Positions 26,174-35,188 of a stretch of 64,000 nucleotides of DNA are shown one piece after another (positions within the stretch are counted from its first letter, which is position 1; every line of letters begins with the position of its first letter). Source of the stretch: Methylomicrobium sp. wino1 (GTDB lineage: Bacteria > Pseudomonadota > Gammaproteobacteria > Methylococcales > Methylomonadaceae); contig NZ_CP024202.1 of assembly GCF_003932755.1 (NCBI RefSeq), positions 3,162,001 through 3,226,000 of the forward strand, in the 5' to 3' direction. Both the position numbers and the translations under genes were made by a program. The notes under the pieces were generated by a model that worked only from the letters and a program-made list of their open reading frames with translations, searched no databases and was not told the origin of the DNA.

Positions 26174-27748
26174 ATGCCTGTAACACTTACTTATCCCGGC
26201 GTCTACATTGAAGAAATACCCAGCGGCGTCAGAACCATTACCGGTGTCGCAACATCGATCACGGCTTTTATCGGACGAGCGAAGCGCGGACCCGATAACG
26301 AGGCCAAAGTCATCAACAGTTTTCCCGATTATGAAAGAATCTTCGGCGGGCTTGATCTCAATAGTTCGATGAGTTTTGCGGTTAGAGATTTTTTTATCAA
26401 CGGCGGTAGTCAGGCCATTATTGGCCGTTTGTATCATGAGGAAGACGACGCTGCCTCGAATGCGATACTGACAGCCGATACTTTAATACTGGAAGCGGCT
26501 TATAAAGGCGCATGGGGAAATTATCTGCGGGCACGGGTCGATCACAATGTTTCTTCCGAAGTGGCGACGGCACAGGGCTTGGAAGAAGAGGACCTTTTCA
26601 ATCTAACAGTTCGAGACACCAAAACCGGCGTCACTGAGCAGTATCTGAATGTTTCTGTAAAGCCTGGGCCCAGGCAAATCGACAAGGTTTTGGACAATCA
26701 ATCCAAGCTCGTGCGAGTCAGCGGCGACTTGCCGGAAGGCCGGCCGGAGGCCAGCGATCCCCCGCAATCCGGCGAGGATCCTTTCGGCGATAACGATCCG
26801 GAAACGAATTACGCGGTAACCACCGAGGCTTCCAATAGCGCTCCACTCGAAATCGGAGATTACATCGGCGCTGGCATGAGCGATGCCAAGCAAGGGCTTT
26901 ATCTACTGAAGCAAGCCGATTTGTTCAATCTGCTATGTCTACCGCCGGAGGGTGAAACTCCGGATTACCCGGAAGGACTGGTCGATGCGGCGATTGCGCT
27001 CTGCGAGGAAGAACGCGCGATGTTACTGATCGATTCACCGAGCGATTGGAGTGATAAGGACGCCGCTAAATCCGGCCTCGATGAAGTCGGCACGAAAAGC
27101 AAAAACGCGGCTCTGTTCTTTCCACGCCTCAAGCAACCCAACCCGTTACGCGACAATCAAATCGAAGAGTTCGTACCGTGCGGCGCGGTTGCCGGCGTGA
27201 TGGCGCGCACCGATACGCAGCGCGGCGTCTGGAAAGCGCCGGCAGGGATCGAATCGACACTTCGCGGCGTACCCGAGCTGTCCGTCAAGTTGAACGATGC
27301 CGAAAACGGCGAATTGAATCCGTTGGGCATCAATTGTCTCAGGTCGTTTCCTATCATCGGCCGAATCGTATGGGGCGCGCGCACCTTGCGCGGAGCGGAC
27401 ATACTCGCCGACGAATACAAGTACATTCCGGTGCGCAGACTCGCGTTATTCATCGAGGAAACTCTTTTCAGAGGCACGCAATGGGTGGTTTTCGAACCGA
27501 ACGACGAGCCTCTATGGGCGCAGATTCGGCTGAATGTCGGCGCATTCATGCACAATCTTTTCCGTCAGGGTGCATTCCAAGGGACGACGCCCCGCCAGGC
27601 TTACTTCGCCAAGTGCGATAACGAAACGACGACGCAAAACGATATCGACCGCGGCATCGTCAATATCGTCGTCGGTTTCGCACCGCTGAAACCGGCCGAA
27701 TTCGTCATCATCAAACTCCAGCAGATCGCTGGCGAACTTGAAGTTTAA
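26174..27748 (+). CDS. eCIS contractile sheath protein
   Basis: A 524-residue phage tail sheath (T4 gp18 / Afp2-4 type) that forms the contractile outer tube driving the inner tube into a target. Family landmarks: N-terminal TYPGVYIEEIPSGVRTITG, SITAFIGRAKRGP, and the highly conserved C-terminal region ADEYKYIPVRRLALFIEE, WVVFEPNDEPLWAQIR and RQGAF. There is a central insertion (about 190-230, acidic and Pro-rich) exposed on the particle surface. Only one sheath gene is present; Afp and PVC have three. First gene of the operon. Confidence 0.96.
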   Translation: MPVTLTYPGVYIEEIPSGVRTITGVATSITAFIGRAKRGPDNEAKVINSFPDYERIFGGLDLNSSMSFAVRDFFINGGSQAIIGRLYHEEDDAASNAILTADTLILEAAYKGAWGNYLRARVDHNVSSEVATAQGLEEEDLFNLTVRDTKTGVTEQYLNVSVKPGPRQIDKVLDNQSKLVRVSGDLPEGRPEASDPPQSGEDPFGDNDPETNYAVTTEASNSAPLEIGDYIGAGMSDAKQGLYLLKQADLFNLLCLPPEGETPDYPEGLVDAAIALCEEERAMLLIDSPSDWSDKDAAKSGLDEVGTKSKNAALFFPRLKQPNPLRDNQIEEFVPCGAVAGVMARTDTQRGVWKAPAGIESTLRGVPELSVKLNDAENGELNPLGINCLRSFPIIGRIVWGARTLRGADILADEYKYIPVRRLALFIEETLFRGTQWVVFEPNDEPLWAQIRLNVGAFMHNLFRQGAFQGTTPRQAYFAKCDNETTTQNDIDRGIVNIVVGFAPLKPAEFVIIKLQQIAGELEV

Positions 27749-27760
27749 AGGAGGTCCGTC

Positions 27761-28288
27761 ATGGCACAGTTCAGCGTCAATCCGCAACGATTCGATCCTT
27801 ATAAAAACTTCAAATTCCGCGTCAAATGGGACGGCAAATTCGTCGCCGGCGTCAGCAAGGTCGGCGCGCTCAAACGCAGTACCGAGTTGGTCGAACATCG
27901 AGAGGGCGGCGATCCGAGTACCTCGCGCAAGTCGCCGGGAAGAACTAAATACGAAGCGATCACGTTGGAGCGCGGAGTCACCCACGATACCGAATTCGAA
28001 AAGTGGGCCAACAAAGTTTGGAATTTCGGTTCCGGTTTAGGCGCGGAGGTCTCGCTCAAGGACTTCCGGAAAGACGTCATCATCGAGGTTTATAACGAAG
28101 CCGGTCAATTGGCGATTGCCTATAAGGTCTATCGCTGCTGGGTTTCCGAATTTCAAGCCTTGTCGGATTTGGATGCCAATGCGAATGCCGTGGCGATTCA
28201 GACATTGAAACTCGAAAACGAAGGCTGGGAGCGGGATTACGAAGTGGCCGAACCGGTCGAGCCTGAGTTTACCGAGCCGGAAGGCTAA
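27761..28288 (+). CDS. eCIS inner tube protein (T4 gp19 family)
   Basis: A 175-residue tail-tube protein that stacks as hexameric rings inside the sheath. Landmarks: DPYKNFKFRVKWDGKFVAGVSK at the N-terminus, the YEAITLERGVTHDTEF strand, and the KVYRCWVSEFQ and IQTLKLENEGW end of the gp19 fold. It carries an acidic C-terminal tail (EPVEPEFTEPEG). A strong GGAGG precedes it, 13 bases behind the sheath gene. Confidence 0.95.
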   Translation: MAQFSVNPQRFDPYKNFKFRVKWDGKFVAGVSKVGALKRSTELVEHREGGDPSTSRKSPGRTKYEAITLERGVTHDTEFEKWANKVWNFGSGLGAEVSLKDFRKDVIIEVYNEAGQLAIAYKVYRCWVSEFQALSDLDANANAVAIQTLKLENEGWERDYEVAEPVEPEFTEPEG

Positions 28289-28304
28289 AATCGGAGCTGA
28301 TATC

Positions 28305-29045
28305 GTGAGAAGTCTGAATGCTATGGAATTATTGACTGTTTGGGAGCAAGGCTTGAGTCAACCGCTATTGCAAAGGGCGCTCATTTTATTGGCCGTGGCG
28401 TTGCCGGAAAGCGAACCCGAAGAACTTACCGGCATGAGTATAGGCCGGCGCGATCGTCATTTATTGCGATTGCGCGAAAGACTGTTCGGTCCTCAACTGG
28501 TCAATACCTCGGTATGTCCGGTTTGTTCGGAACGAATCGAATGGGTAAACCAGGTTTCCGACTTACTGATTCCGCAAGATCTGTATCAAGCAAGCGCCAA
28601 CCGGTTTACTATCGATGTTGACGAATACAAGCTTTGCGTTCGATTGCCGAACAGTCTGGATATCGCTGCCGTCATCGGTAATCCGGATACCGAAAGCGCG
28701 CAGCGGCAATTATTGACCCGCTGCGTGCTTAACGTCGAGCGATCAGGCGAATGCTTAACCGTCGAACGATTGCCCGATCCTATAATCGATGTGGTCATTC
28801 AACAGATCGAATTGCTCGATCCGCAGGCGGAAATCCGGATCGACTTGAAATGTCCCGCGTGTGCGCATCGTTGGGATGCGCTATTCGACATTGCCGGTTT
28901 GCTTTGGTCTGAGCTCAATGACTGGGCGGAACACATGCTGCAAACGGTGCACCGGTTGGCTTCGGGTTATGGCTGGAGCGAGCGCGACATTCTCGAACTC
29001 AGCCCGGTTCGTCGGCAACTCTATTTGGGGATGTTGGGAACATGA
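28305..29045 (+). CDS. eCIS baseplate-type protein (T4 gp26/T4_baseplate-like)
   Basis: A 246-residue soluble protein starting at GTG with GGAG in front. Near residue 50 GRRDRHLLRLRERLFG is followed by a CPVC pair (about 72) and a later CPACAHRW pair (about 186), together suggesting a structural zinc site. Proteins of this shape, directly behind the tube gene, are annotated in eCIS and tailocin clusters as T4 gp26-like baseplate proteins; the assignment relies on position and the Cys pairs. It overlaps the next gene by 4 bases. Confidence 0.6.
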   Translation: MRSLNAMELLTVWEQGLSQPLLQRALILLAVALPESEPEELTGMSIGRRDRHLLRLRERLFGPQLVNTSVCPVCSERIEWVNQVSDLLIPQDLYQASANRFTIDVDEYKLCVRLPNSLDIAAVIGNPDTESAQRQLLTRCVLNVERSGECLTVERLPDPIIDVVIQQIELLDPQAEIRIDLKCPACAHRWDALFDIAGLLWSELNDWAEHMLQTVHRLASGYGWSERDILELSPVRRQLYLGMLGT

Positions 29046-29974
29046 GCACCTTTTTGCGAACTTTGATCGATCGTCACCAGGAATGCACCGCCGGCCGAGA
29101 GTCCGTGCACAAGGTACAACCGCGCCCGAAAGCGAGGTTCGAGAACGACATGGGATCGGATACTTTTGCATCGAGTACGCTCGAAACGGGTTCTGAATTT
29201 TCGGTGTCGCGTCGGTCGGATACTGACGTTAGGTCGGATACGAACCGGCATGATCCAAGTGCGGAATCTTTATTGACCACGGACATCCGGAAGATGGACA
29301 GACAGGCACAAGATTCTGTGCAGCCAAACAACGATAAACCGACAATAGCGTCCGATTACGATCCGCGCCTAAATGAATTGAACTCGCGAATCGAAGCGGT
29401 GACATTAATGCTGGGACGGCAATCGTACGGTCGGGAAACGTCGGTCGGTTCAGACCGTCATGACGTCAAACCGCTTGAAACCAACGAAGCAACTTACGAA
29501 CCCCGTAGTCGGTTCAATAACCTTCGATTGTCGGCAAATGAAGACATCAACGAACGCATCCAAGAGATACTGCAAAGATCGCATGGCCGGCAAAGAGAAG
29601 CGGCCGAGGGTAATGCTATTCTCCCCGGTAACTCACAATTGCCGGTAATGACCGAGCCGCTGACCCTGTCGGCGCCGGAGAATGAGAGCAATACGCAAGG
29701 CGTACGAGCGCGGTCGGAGCAGGAGGAAATACATCATGGAGGGCAATTACAGACTCCTGATTGGCTAAATGAAATGCGTGCCGATTTTAACGAGCGCTGG
29801 TTGGCGATCAACGGTAAAGCGAAAACCGAGCCGATCGTAAATGTCACGATAGGCCGAATCGAAGTGAAAGCCTTACCAGCCGATTCGGTGAAACAGTCTA
29901 AGGTCAGAGCCAACAAACCGAGCGGCGTGATGAGTCTCGACGATTACCTGAAACTCAGGGAAAGGAGGCGCTAG
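29042..29974 (+). CDS. eCIS-associated protein of unknown function, mostly disordered
   Basis: A 310-residue protein dominated by polar, low-complexity sequence (many Ser, Asp, Arg, Glu, Gln), likely unstructured to about residue 225. The last 80 residues are more ordered: TPDWLNEMRADFNERW, then VNVTIGRIEVKALP and SGVMSLDDYLKLRERRR. The VTIGRIEVKA strand and the SLDDYL end recur in hypothetical proteins of eCIS clusters between the tube and cap genes. No domain name is certain. It is coupled to its neighbours by a 4-base overlap upstream and a 1-base gap downstream. Confidence 0.7.
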   Translation: MSTFLRTLIDRHQECTAGRESVHKVQPRPKARFENDMGSDTFASSTLETGSEFSVSRRSDTDVRSDTNRHDPSAESLLTTDIRKMDRQAQDSVQPNNDKPTIASDYDPRLNELNSRIEAVTLMLGRQSYGRETSVGSDRHDVKPLETNEATYEPRSRFNNLRLSANEDINERIQEILQRSHGRQREAAEGNAILPGNSQLPVMTEPLTLSAPENESNTQGVRARSEQEEIHHGGQLQTPDWLNEMRADFNERWLAINGKAKTEPIVNVTIGRIEVKALPADSVKQSKVRANKPSGVMSLDDYLKLRERRR

Positions 29975-29975
29975 C

Positions 29976-31202
29976 ATGAGCAGTTCGTCCGCGTTGGCAA
30001 CCGTCACGGCAACGATGCATTATCTACTGACCAACGAGCTTGGCGCGAACGTGACGACGAAGCCGCCGAGCACCGCTCGCAATGGTTTAACCGGCGCGCA
30101 ACTCAATCTTTTTCTATACGGCGTGCATTACAACTCGGCTTTCAGCAATGCGCCGTTGCCGGGCTCGGCAAGGAACGGCGAACATGCCTATTCGCCGATG
30201 CCACTGGTCCTGAAATATTTGATAACGGCCTACGGCGACAACGATGACGATATTTCGGCTCAAGTATTGATGGGACAGGCCATGAGCTTTTTTCACGATC
30301 GTCCGCTGCTGAGCCGGGGGGACATCGAAGGCATCAGCCCGGATTCCGATTTACAACGTCAAATCGAGCGAATCCGCATCACGCACGATACTTTGTCGCT
30401 GGACGATATGTCCAAGCTGTGGACCAGTTTTCAATCGGCCGAATACCGGCTTTCCACCGGTTACGAGGTTTCCGCGGTCTTGATCGAAAGCACACGAACC
30501 GGACGTGCGCCTTTGCCTGTTCTGAAACGAGGCGAGGAAGACCGGGGCGGGCATATCATAGCGGCTCCTTCGGCCTCTCTTTCAGGCTTTCGGTTTCCGA
30601 ATCAAAAACCGAGCGCCGAATTGGGCGATAGCATCGTATTACTGGGTGAACATTTGACTGCCGACAACACAACGGTGCGTCTGCAGCATCCCTTGTTGAA
30701 TGAACCGATCGTGCTTCAACCCGAGCCCACTCCGACGGAAACCGAAATGACGGTTCGGCTACCATCCATAACGGACGATGCCGAAGCGGGTTCAAGATGG
30801 CCGGCGGGATTTTATGTCGTCTCGCTCGTCCGGCAAAGACCTGGCATGCCTCAGTGGACCAGCAATACATTGTTTTTACCGTTGTCCCCACGCATAGAGA
30901 CGATCGATCCGGCCAACGCTCCGGCAGGGGATGTCGAGTTGACGATAGAATGCCTGCCGCAAATTTTGGACGGTCAGCAAGTCGTGCTGTTGTTCAGCGA
31001 CCGCATCGTACCGCCCGATGCAATCGTTACGCCTGTTGATCCGGAGGCTAGAACCGAACTGACGTTCACGATCCAAAATGCCGCCTCACGGGAAACGCCT
31101 TATGTCGTTCGTCTCAGAGTCGACGGCGTCGACAGCATTCCGGTGGATTTTTCAGGTGCTACGCCGCAATTCGCCGATAACCAAAAGGTAAGCATCACAT
31201 GA
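29976..31202 (+). CDS. eCIS cap/terminator protein, Pvc16-like (DUF4255)
   Basis: A 408-residue protein. Residues 1-185 match the DUF4255/Pvc16 N-terminal domain: ALATVTATMHYLLTNEL, TGAQLNLFLYGVHYNSAF, PMPLVLKYLITAYGD, LSRGDIEGI and MSKLWTSFQSAEYRLSTGYEVSAVLIE. Afp16/Pvc16 caps the tube end and fixes particle length. The C-terminal 200 residues are beta-rich with Ig-like repeats (DSIVLLGEHLTADNTTVRL, IDPANAPAGDVELTIECL), which may sit outside the cap. ATGA-type overlap with the ATPase gene follows. Confidence 0.88.
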   Translation: MSSSSALATVTATMHYLLTNELGANVTTKPPSTARNGLTGAQLNLFLYGVHYNSAFSNAPLPGSARNGEHAYSPMPLVLKYLITAYGDNDDDISAQVLMGQAMSFFHDRPLLSRGDIEGISPDSDLQRQIERIRITHDTLSLDDMSKLWTSFQSAEYRLSTGYEVSAVLIESTRTGRAPLPVLKRGEEDRGGHIIAAPSASLSGFRFPNQKPSAELGDSIVLLGEHLTADNTTVRLQHPLLNEPIVLQPEPTPTETEMTVRLPSITDDAEAGSRWPAGFYVVSLVRQRPGMPQWTSNTLFLPLSPRIETIDPANAPAGDVELTIECLPQILDGQQVVLLFSDRIVPPDAIVTPVDPEARTELTFTIQNAASRETPYVVRLRVDGVDSIPVDFSGATPQFADNQKVSIT

Positions 31203-33286
31203 ACGATCAAGCCGACTGGGTTGAAATCAACGACAAGCATTTAGCCGCGACCGTCGCGTGGCTTCGCCTGCGTTTGGAACGTCTAGCCCGATCCACCGAA
31301 GGGAAAACGAAAGCGGTTTCTTCGGATGAGCCGAGCAGGGCAAAGTCGGGATGGTTCGGACTTCCAAAGCAAACGGCTTCGAGCAATACGGCGCTCGACG
31401 AATCGATGTCGGAAAAAGATTCGATCGATCGGGTTCTTCAGGAAATGACCGACTTGGAAACCAACGCCCCTCCGCCTGCGTTGATTTTGTTGGCCAATAA
31501 TTTGGGATTGTCGAAATTCGACCGATCGGTATTGGCGCTTTGCGCGGCAATGGCGTTAGATACGCGAATCCCTGGACTGTGCGCGAAAGCGCAGGGTGAT
31601 CTCAACAGACCTTATCCGACATTTGCACTGGCATTTGCCTTGTTCGACGAGCCGGACTGGAACGCCTTGTCGCCTCACGGTCCGCTGCGTTACTGGAGGT
31701 TGCTCGAAATCAACCAACCCGGTGCGATGCCTTTGACCGGCGCGGCGCTGATCGCCGACGAACGTATCGTCAATTATCTGAAAGGGCTCAATTATCTGGA
31801 CGACCGGTTGACGCCGTTACTCGATCCGATCGGTATGCAATCGATCGATGACAATTTGCCGCCATCGCAGCAGCAAACGGTCGATCGCATCGTCGCCCGA
31901 TTGAAGCAGACGAACGGTTACGAGTTTCCTCCGATAATCGAACTGTTGGGACACGATTCGGCGAGTAAACGGCTCATCGCCGCACGATCGGCAACGCTAC
32001 TGGGCTTGAATTTGCGAGCAATGGACCTTAAAAGCATACCTGGACAAACCGGTGATTTCGAAACCTTCATCCGGCTGTGGCAACGTGAATCGTTGCTGAT
32101 GCCGCTGGCCTTGTATCTCGCTATCGATGGCGCCGCCGAGTCGGATCGAACGCTGCTCAAGCGCTTCATCGAACGCTGCAGCGGTTTGGTTTTCATCGAT
32201 CTTGCAGACGCCAAGACCGAAACTCTCCGCGAGCGGATCACGATCGAAGTCGGCAAACCGACGCCGGCCGAACAGGAAAGGATGTGGGACGAAGTCTTGC
32301 AGGCGCAGGCCGGAGATCTTTCCAAACGGTTGGCCGGACAATTTTCATTCGACCAACATGAGATCCGTAGTCTAGCCCATGCCTCATCGGAACAAGCCGG
32401 AGCACCCTCGGAATTCAATCTATGGGAGTCATGCCGCGTCGCCGCGCGCGAAGGCATGGAGCAGTTGGCGCAACGCATTGATGTCAAAGCCGTTTGGGAT
32501 GATTTAATCCTGCCGTTGGATCTCAAGTCCTTGCTTCGGCAAATTACCGAGCAAGTCAGCCGGCGTAATCGAGTTTACGACGATTGGGGCTTTCGAAGCA
32601 AACTGAATCGAGGCTTGGGGATCAATGCGCTTTTTACCGGGGAAAGCGGTACCGGCAAGACGATGGCGGCCGAGGTGATCGCCAATGAATTGCAACTCGA
32701 CCTGTTTCGCATCGATCTCTCGGCGGTCGTCAGCAAATACATCGGCGAAACCGAAAAGAACCTGCGCAAGCTGTTCGATTCCGCCGAAGACAGCGGAGCG
32801 ATCCTGTTCTTCGACGAAGCCGACGCGCTGTTCGGCAAACGCAGCGAAGTCAAGGACAGTCACGATCGCTACGCCAACATCGAAATCAATTATTTACTGC
32901 AGCGCATGGAGGCCTATCGGGGCCTGGCGATACTGGCGACCAATATGAAAGGCGCGCTGGACAAGGCCTTCATGCGGCGCTTGCGGTTCATCGTCGATTT
33001 TCCGTTTCCCGGCATCGAGGAACGCAAGCAAATCTGGAAAAGAGTGTTTCCGCCCGCCACGCCGGTCGACCCGGCTTTGGACTACCGTCGCCTGGCCGCG
33101 CTCAACTTGACCGGCGGCAGCATCCAGAACGTGGCGTTGAACGCGGCATTCCTGGCTGCCCAAGAAGAGAATGCCCGGGTGACGATGCCGTTAATCTTGA
33201 ATGCGGCTCGTACCGAATTCAAAAAAATGGAAAAGCCCGCCAAAGAATCGGATTTCCGCTGGCTGGATCAGGCGGAGGTCAAATGA
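31199..33286 (+). CDS. eCIS AAA+ ATPase (Afp15-like)
   Basis: A 695-residue protein. The AAA+ core at about 440-660 has Walker A GESGTGKT (about residue 480), Walker B AILFFDEADALF (about 535), a conserved RRLRFIVDFPFPG arginine-finger region and a C-terminal lid. The N-terminal 400 residues contain winged-helix and degenerate ATPase-like sequence (LALYLAIDGAAESDRTLL) as in Afp15/Pvc15. These ATPases are needed for particle assembly or cargo loading. It overlaps the cap gene and the following small ORF by 4 bases each. Confidence 0.92.
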   Translation: MNDQADWVEINDKHLAATVAWLRLRLERLARSTEGKTKAVSSDEPSRAKSGWFGLPKQTASSNTALDESMSEKDSIDRVLQEMTDLETNAPPPALILLANNLGLSKFDRSVLALCAAMALDTRIPGLCAKAQGDLNRPYPTFALAFALFDEPDWNALSPHGPLRYWRLLEINQPGAMPLTGAALIADERIVNYLKGLNYLDDRLTPLLDPIGMQSIDDNLPPSQQQTVDRIVARLKQTNGYEFPPIIELLGHDSASKRLIAARSATLLGLNLRAMDLKSIPGQTGDFETFIRLWQRESLLMPLALYLAIDGAAESDRTLLKRFIERCSGLVFIDLADAKTETLRERITIEVGKPTPAEQERMWDEVLQAQAGDLSKRLAGQFSFDQHEIRSLAHASSEQAGAPSEFNLWESCRVAAREGMEQLAQRIDVKAVWDDLILPLDLKSLLRQITEQVSRRNRVYDDWGFRSKLNRGLGINALFTGESGTGKTMAAEVIANELQLDLFRIDLSAVVSKYIGETEKNLRKLFDSAEDSGAILFFDEADALFGKRSEVKDSHDRYANIEINYLLQRMEAYRGLAILATNMKGALDKAFMRRLRFIVDFPFPGIEERKQIWKRVFPPATPVDPALDYRRLAALNLTGGSIQNVALNAAFLAAQEENARVTMPLILNAARTEFKKMEKPAKESDFRWLDQAEVK

Positions 33287-33543
33287 ACATCAATTTGCAT
33301 ATCGAACGGCTGATTTTGGACGGTGTCGATATCGTACCCGCTCAGCAACATTTGTTACAAAGTATCGTAGCGAGCGAACTTGCCCGGATGCTTGCGGAAG
33401 GCGGACTTTCGCCTAGTCTGGCTCAGGGGACTAACTTGTCGCGCGTGTCCGCAAACGGCATTCAAATAAATGAGGGCAACAAGCCCGCGCAACTCGGCAA
33501 GCAAATCGCTCAATCGGTCTATGGAGGCATCGGTGATGAATAA
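33283..33543 (+). CDS. Small eCIS-associated protein
   Basis: An 86-residue acidic protein starting MNINLHIERLILDGVDI, with a helix LLQSIVASELARMLAEGG and ending AQSVYGGIGDE. Small ORFs of this type commonly sit between the ATPase and the DUF4157 gene in eCIS loci; function unknown. A shortened copy (start MKLNLHIERLVIYGV) occurs at 36573, ahead of the third DUF4157 gene, so this ORF and its DUF4157 partner form a duplicating unit. It overlaps the next gene by 8 bases. Confidence 0.8.
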   Translation: MNINLHIERLILDGVDIVPAQQHLLQSIVASELARMLAEGGLSPSLAQGTNLSRVSANGIQINEGNKPAQLGKQIAQSVYGGIGDE

Positions 33544-35188
33544 AACAGCCGTTGTACCTTTGGCGAAATCGGAACGTTTTTTAGCACCTTTTCAGGGCAT
33601 ACTACAGCGCAAATGCGCCTGTGGAAAGCAAAGTATTGCCGGTGAAGAGTGTGAGGAGTGTGCGAAAAAAAGGACCGGTTTTCAACGAAAGCTTCGCATG
33701 GGTACAATCAATGACCCGCTGGAAAGGGAAGCCGATCAGATTGCCGAACAGGTATTGAATACGCCCGCTAATCCCGTCGTAAGTAGAGCAACGTCAAGTA
33801 TCCAACGCTATACAGGACCGCCATTTGAACAAACGGAGGACGTTCCGGACAGTGTAGATCAGGTTCTAGGCTGCTCTGGAAGCCTCATGGATGCAGCTTT
33901 GCGTAAAGACATGGAATCACGATTTGATCATGATTTTTCTCAGGTACGAGTACATCTTGGCGGCGACGCCGAGCAATCGGCACGAGAAGTCAATGCCCAG
34001 GCTTACACGGTCGGACGTAATATTGTCTTCGGAGCCGGTCAATTCGCACCGCAAACACACACAGGACGACGTTTACTTGCCCACGAACTGTCGCATGTGG
34101 TCCAGCAAACCGGGAATAGTTCACCCAAAATTCAAAGGCAGCCGGAAAAAGATCAAGGTCCATCTAGTGAAATCGGCAAAGCACTTGATAAAAACGATCT
34201 CTTTCAAAAATTGCCAAAAGCAGCACGCGATAAAATACTGGAGGAAATTGACAAAGCGCCCGAAACGATCACTAAAGCCGTTCTTGACAAGATAATTGAT
34301 CTCGCGCCAATCGATTCCGAATATAAAGAAGGCTTGAAAAAGGCCGGCGAAGCAATCATTACAGCGGTTACCGGCAGAAAAGCCCCTTCAGTAAGCAAAT
34401 GCGATGCCGTGTCCGGATATCATGAAGGCACATCTTCCACGTACAAAGGAATGTGCTGTAGAGGAAGTATTGAAAGTGAAATGACCTGTTGTCCAAAGGA
34501 TAAATTCGCTCCCAACAATATACCTGTTTGCTGCAAAGGTGATGAGTATGTAACTACTGATTTCAAATGCGAGAAAGCATCGGCAATTGATTTCAGCACC
34601 ATTTGCATGCCGCCCGGCAAAAAAGACGCATTGGGAAAATGCTGTATGCCCCCTTTAGATGTGATCAACGGAATGTGTGTCAATCCGCCTAAACCCAAAC
34701 CGCCTCCTCAGCCATTCAGCATTAAATTTTCTCTAGGCGTGATTGATGATTACAACATAGATGAATCCGTTCTCAATAGCCGGCAGACCCTTCATTTCGA
34801 AAAAATCAAAAAGCGGATTCTTCAATATTTGGAATTCTGTCCATCCAGCATGATAACAATTATCGGATTCGCGGATAAACCGGGGACGGAAGAACATAAT
34901 TTTGATCTTGGACAAAGAAGAGCCGATTACGTTAAGTTTCTGCTGCAACTCGAACTAATAAAAATAAATTTCAATGGATTTCCACCGCTACTTTTTTCAC
35001 GTTCGGAAGGAGAAAACAATCCGGTTGATACGGAATCCGGCGAAAAATATTCCGCACGGAACCGAAGAGTCGAAATTGAATTTAATTCACTCTGTCCGCC
35101 GATCAGCAGTCTCTCTAGTACACCACTTCAGATTGATTCACCATTGCAGTCGGGGTTCTCTCAGAAGTTGAATATAGGAAATTTCTAG
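33536..35188 (+). CDS. eCIS core (DUF4157) protein with OmpA-like C-terminus
   Basis: A 550-residue protein. N-terminus ILQRKCACGKQSIAGEECEEC is a Cys4 zinc-site motif (about residues 22-43). Residues 110-195 are the DUF4157 eCIS-core domain: DMESRFDHDFSQVRVHLG, YTVGRNIVFGAGQFAP, and a metalloprotease-like HELSH (about residue 183). The middle is a Cys-rich stretch with repeated CC pairs (about 300-400). The C-terminal 130 residues resemble an OmpA-type peptidoglycan-binding domain (GFADKPGTEEHNFDLGQRRA, NRRVEIEF). ATG 33536 is chosen because the family begins at MNK and the overlap with the prior stop is 8 bases. Confidence 0.88.
   Translation: MNKTAVVPLAKSERFLAPFQGILQRKCACGKQSIAGEECEECAKKRTGFQRKLRMGTINDPLEREADQIAEQVLNTPANPVVSRATSSIQRYTGPPFEQTEDVPDSVDQVLGCSGSLMDAALRKDMESRFDHDFSQVRVHLGGDAEQSAREVNAQAYTVGRNIVFGAGQFAPQTHTGRRLLAHELSHVVQQTGNSSPKIQRQPEKDQGPSSEIGKALDKNDLFQKLPKAARDKILEEIDKAPETITKAVLDKIIDLAPIDSEYKEGLKKAGEAIITAVTGRKAPSVSKCDAVSGYHEGTSSTYKGMCCRGSIESEMTCCPKDKFAPNNIPVCCKGDEYVTTDFKCEKASAIDFSTICMPPGKKDALGKCCMPPLDVINGMCVNPPKPKPPPQPFSIKFSLGVIDDYNIDESVLNSRQTLHFEKIKKRILQYLEFCPSSMITIIGFADKPGTEEHNFDLGQRRADYVKFLLQLELIKINFNGFPPLLFSRSEGENNPVDTESGEKYSARNRRVEIEFNSLCPPISSLSSTPLQIDSPLQSGFSQKLNIGNF

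Noticed and set aside
26012..26437. 141-residue minus-strand ORF over the sheath start
   Set aside because: Antisense shadow of the sheath gene; no motif or ribosome site.
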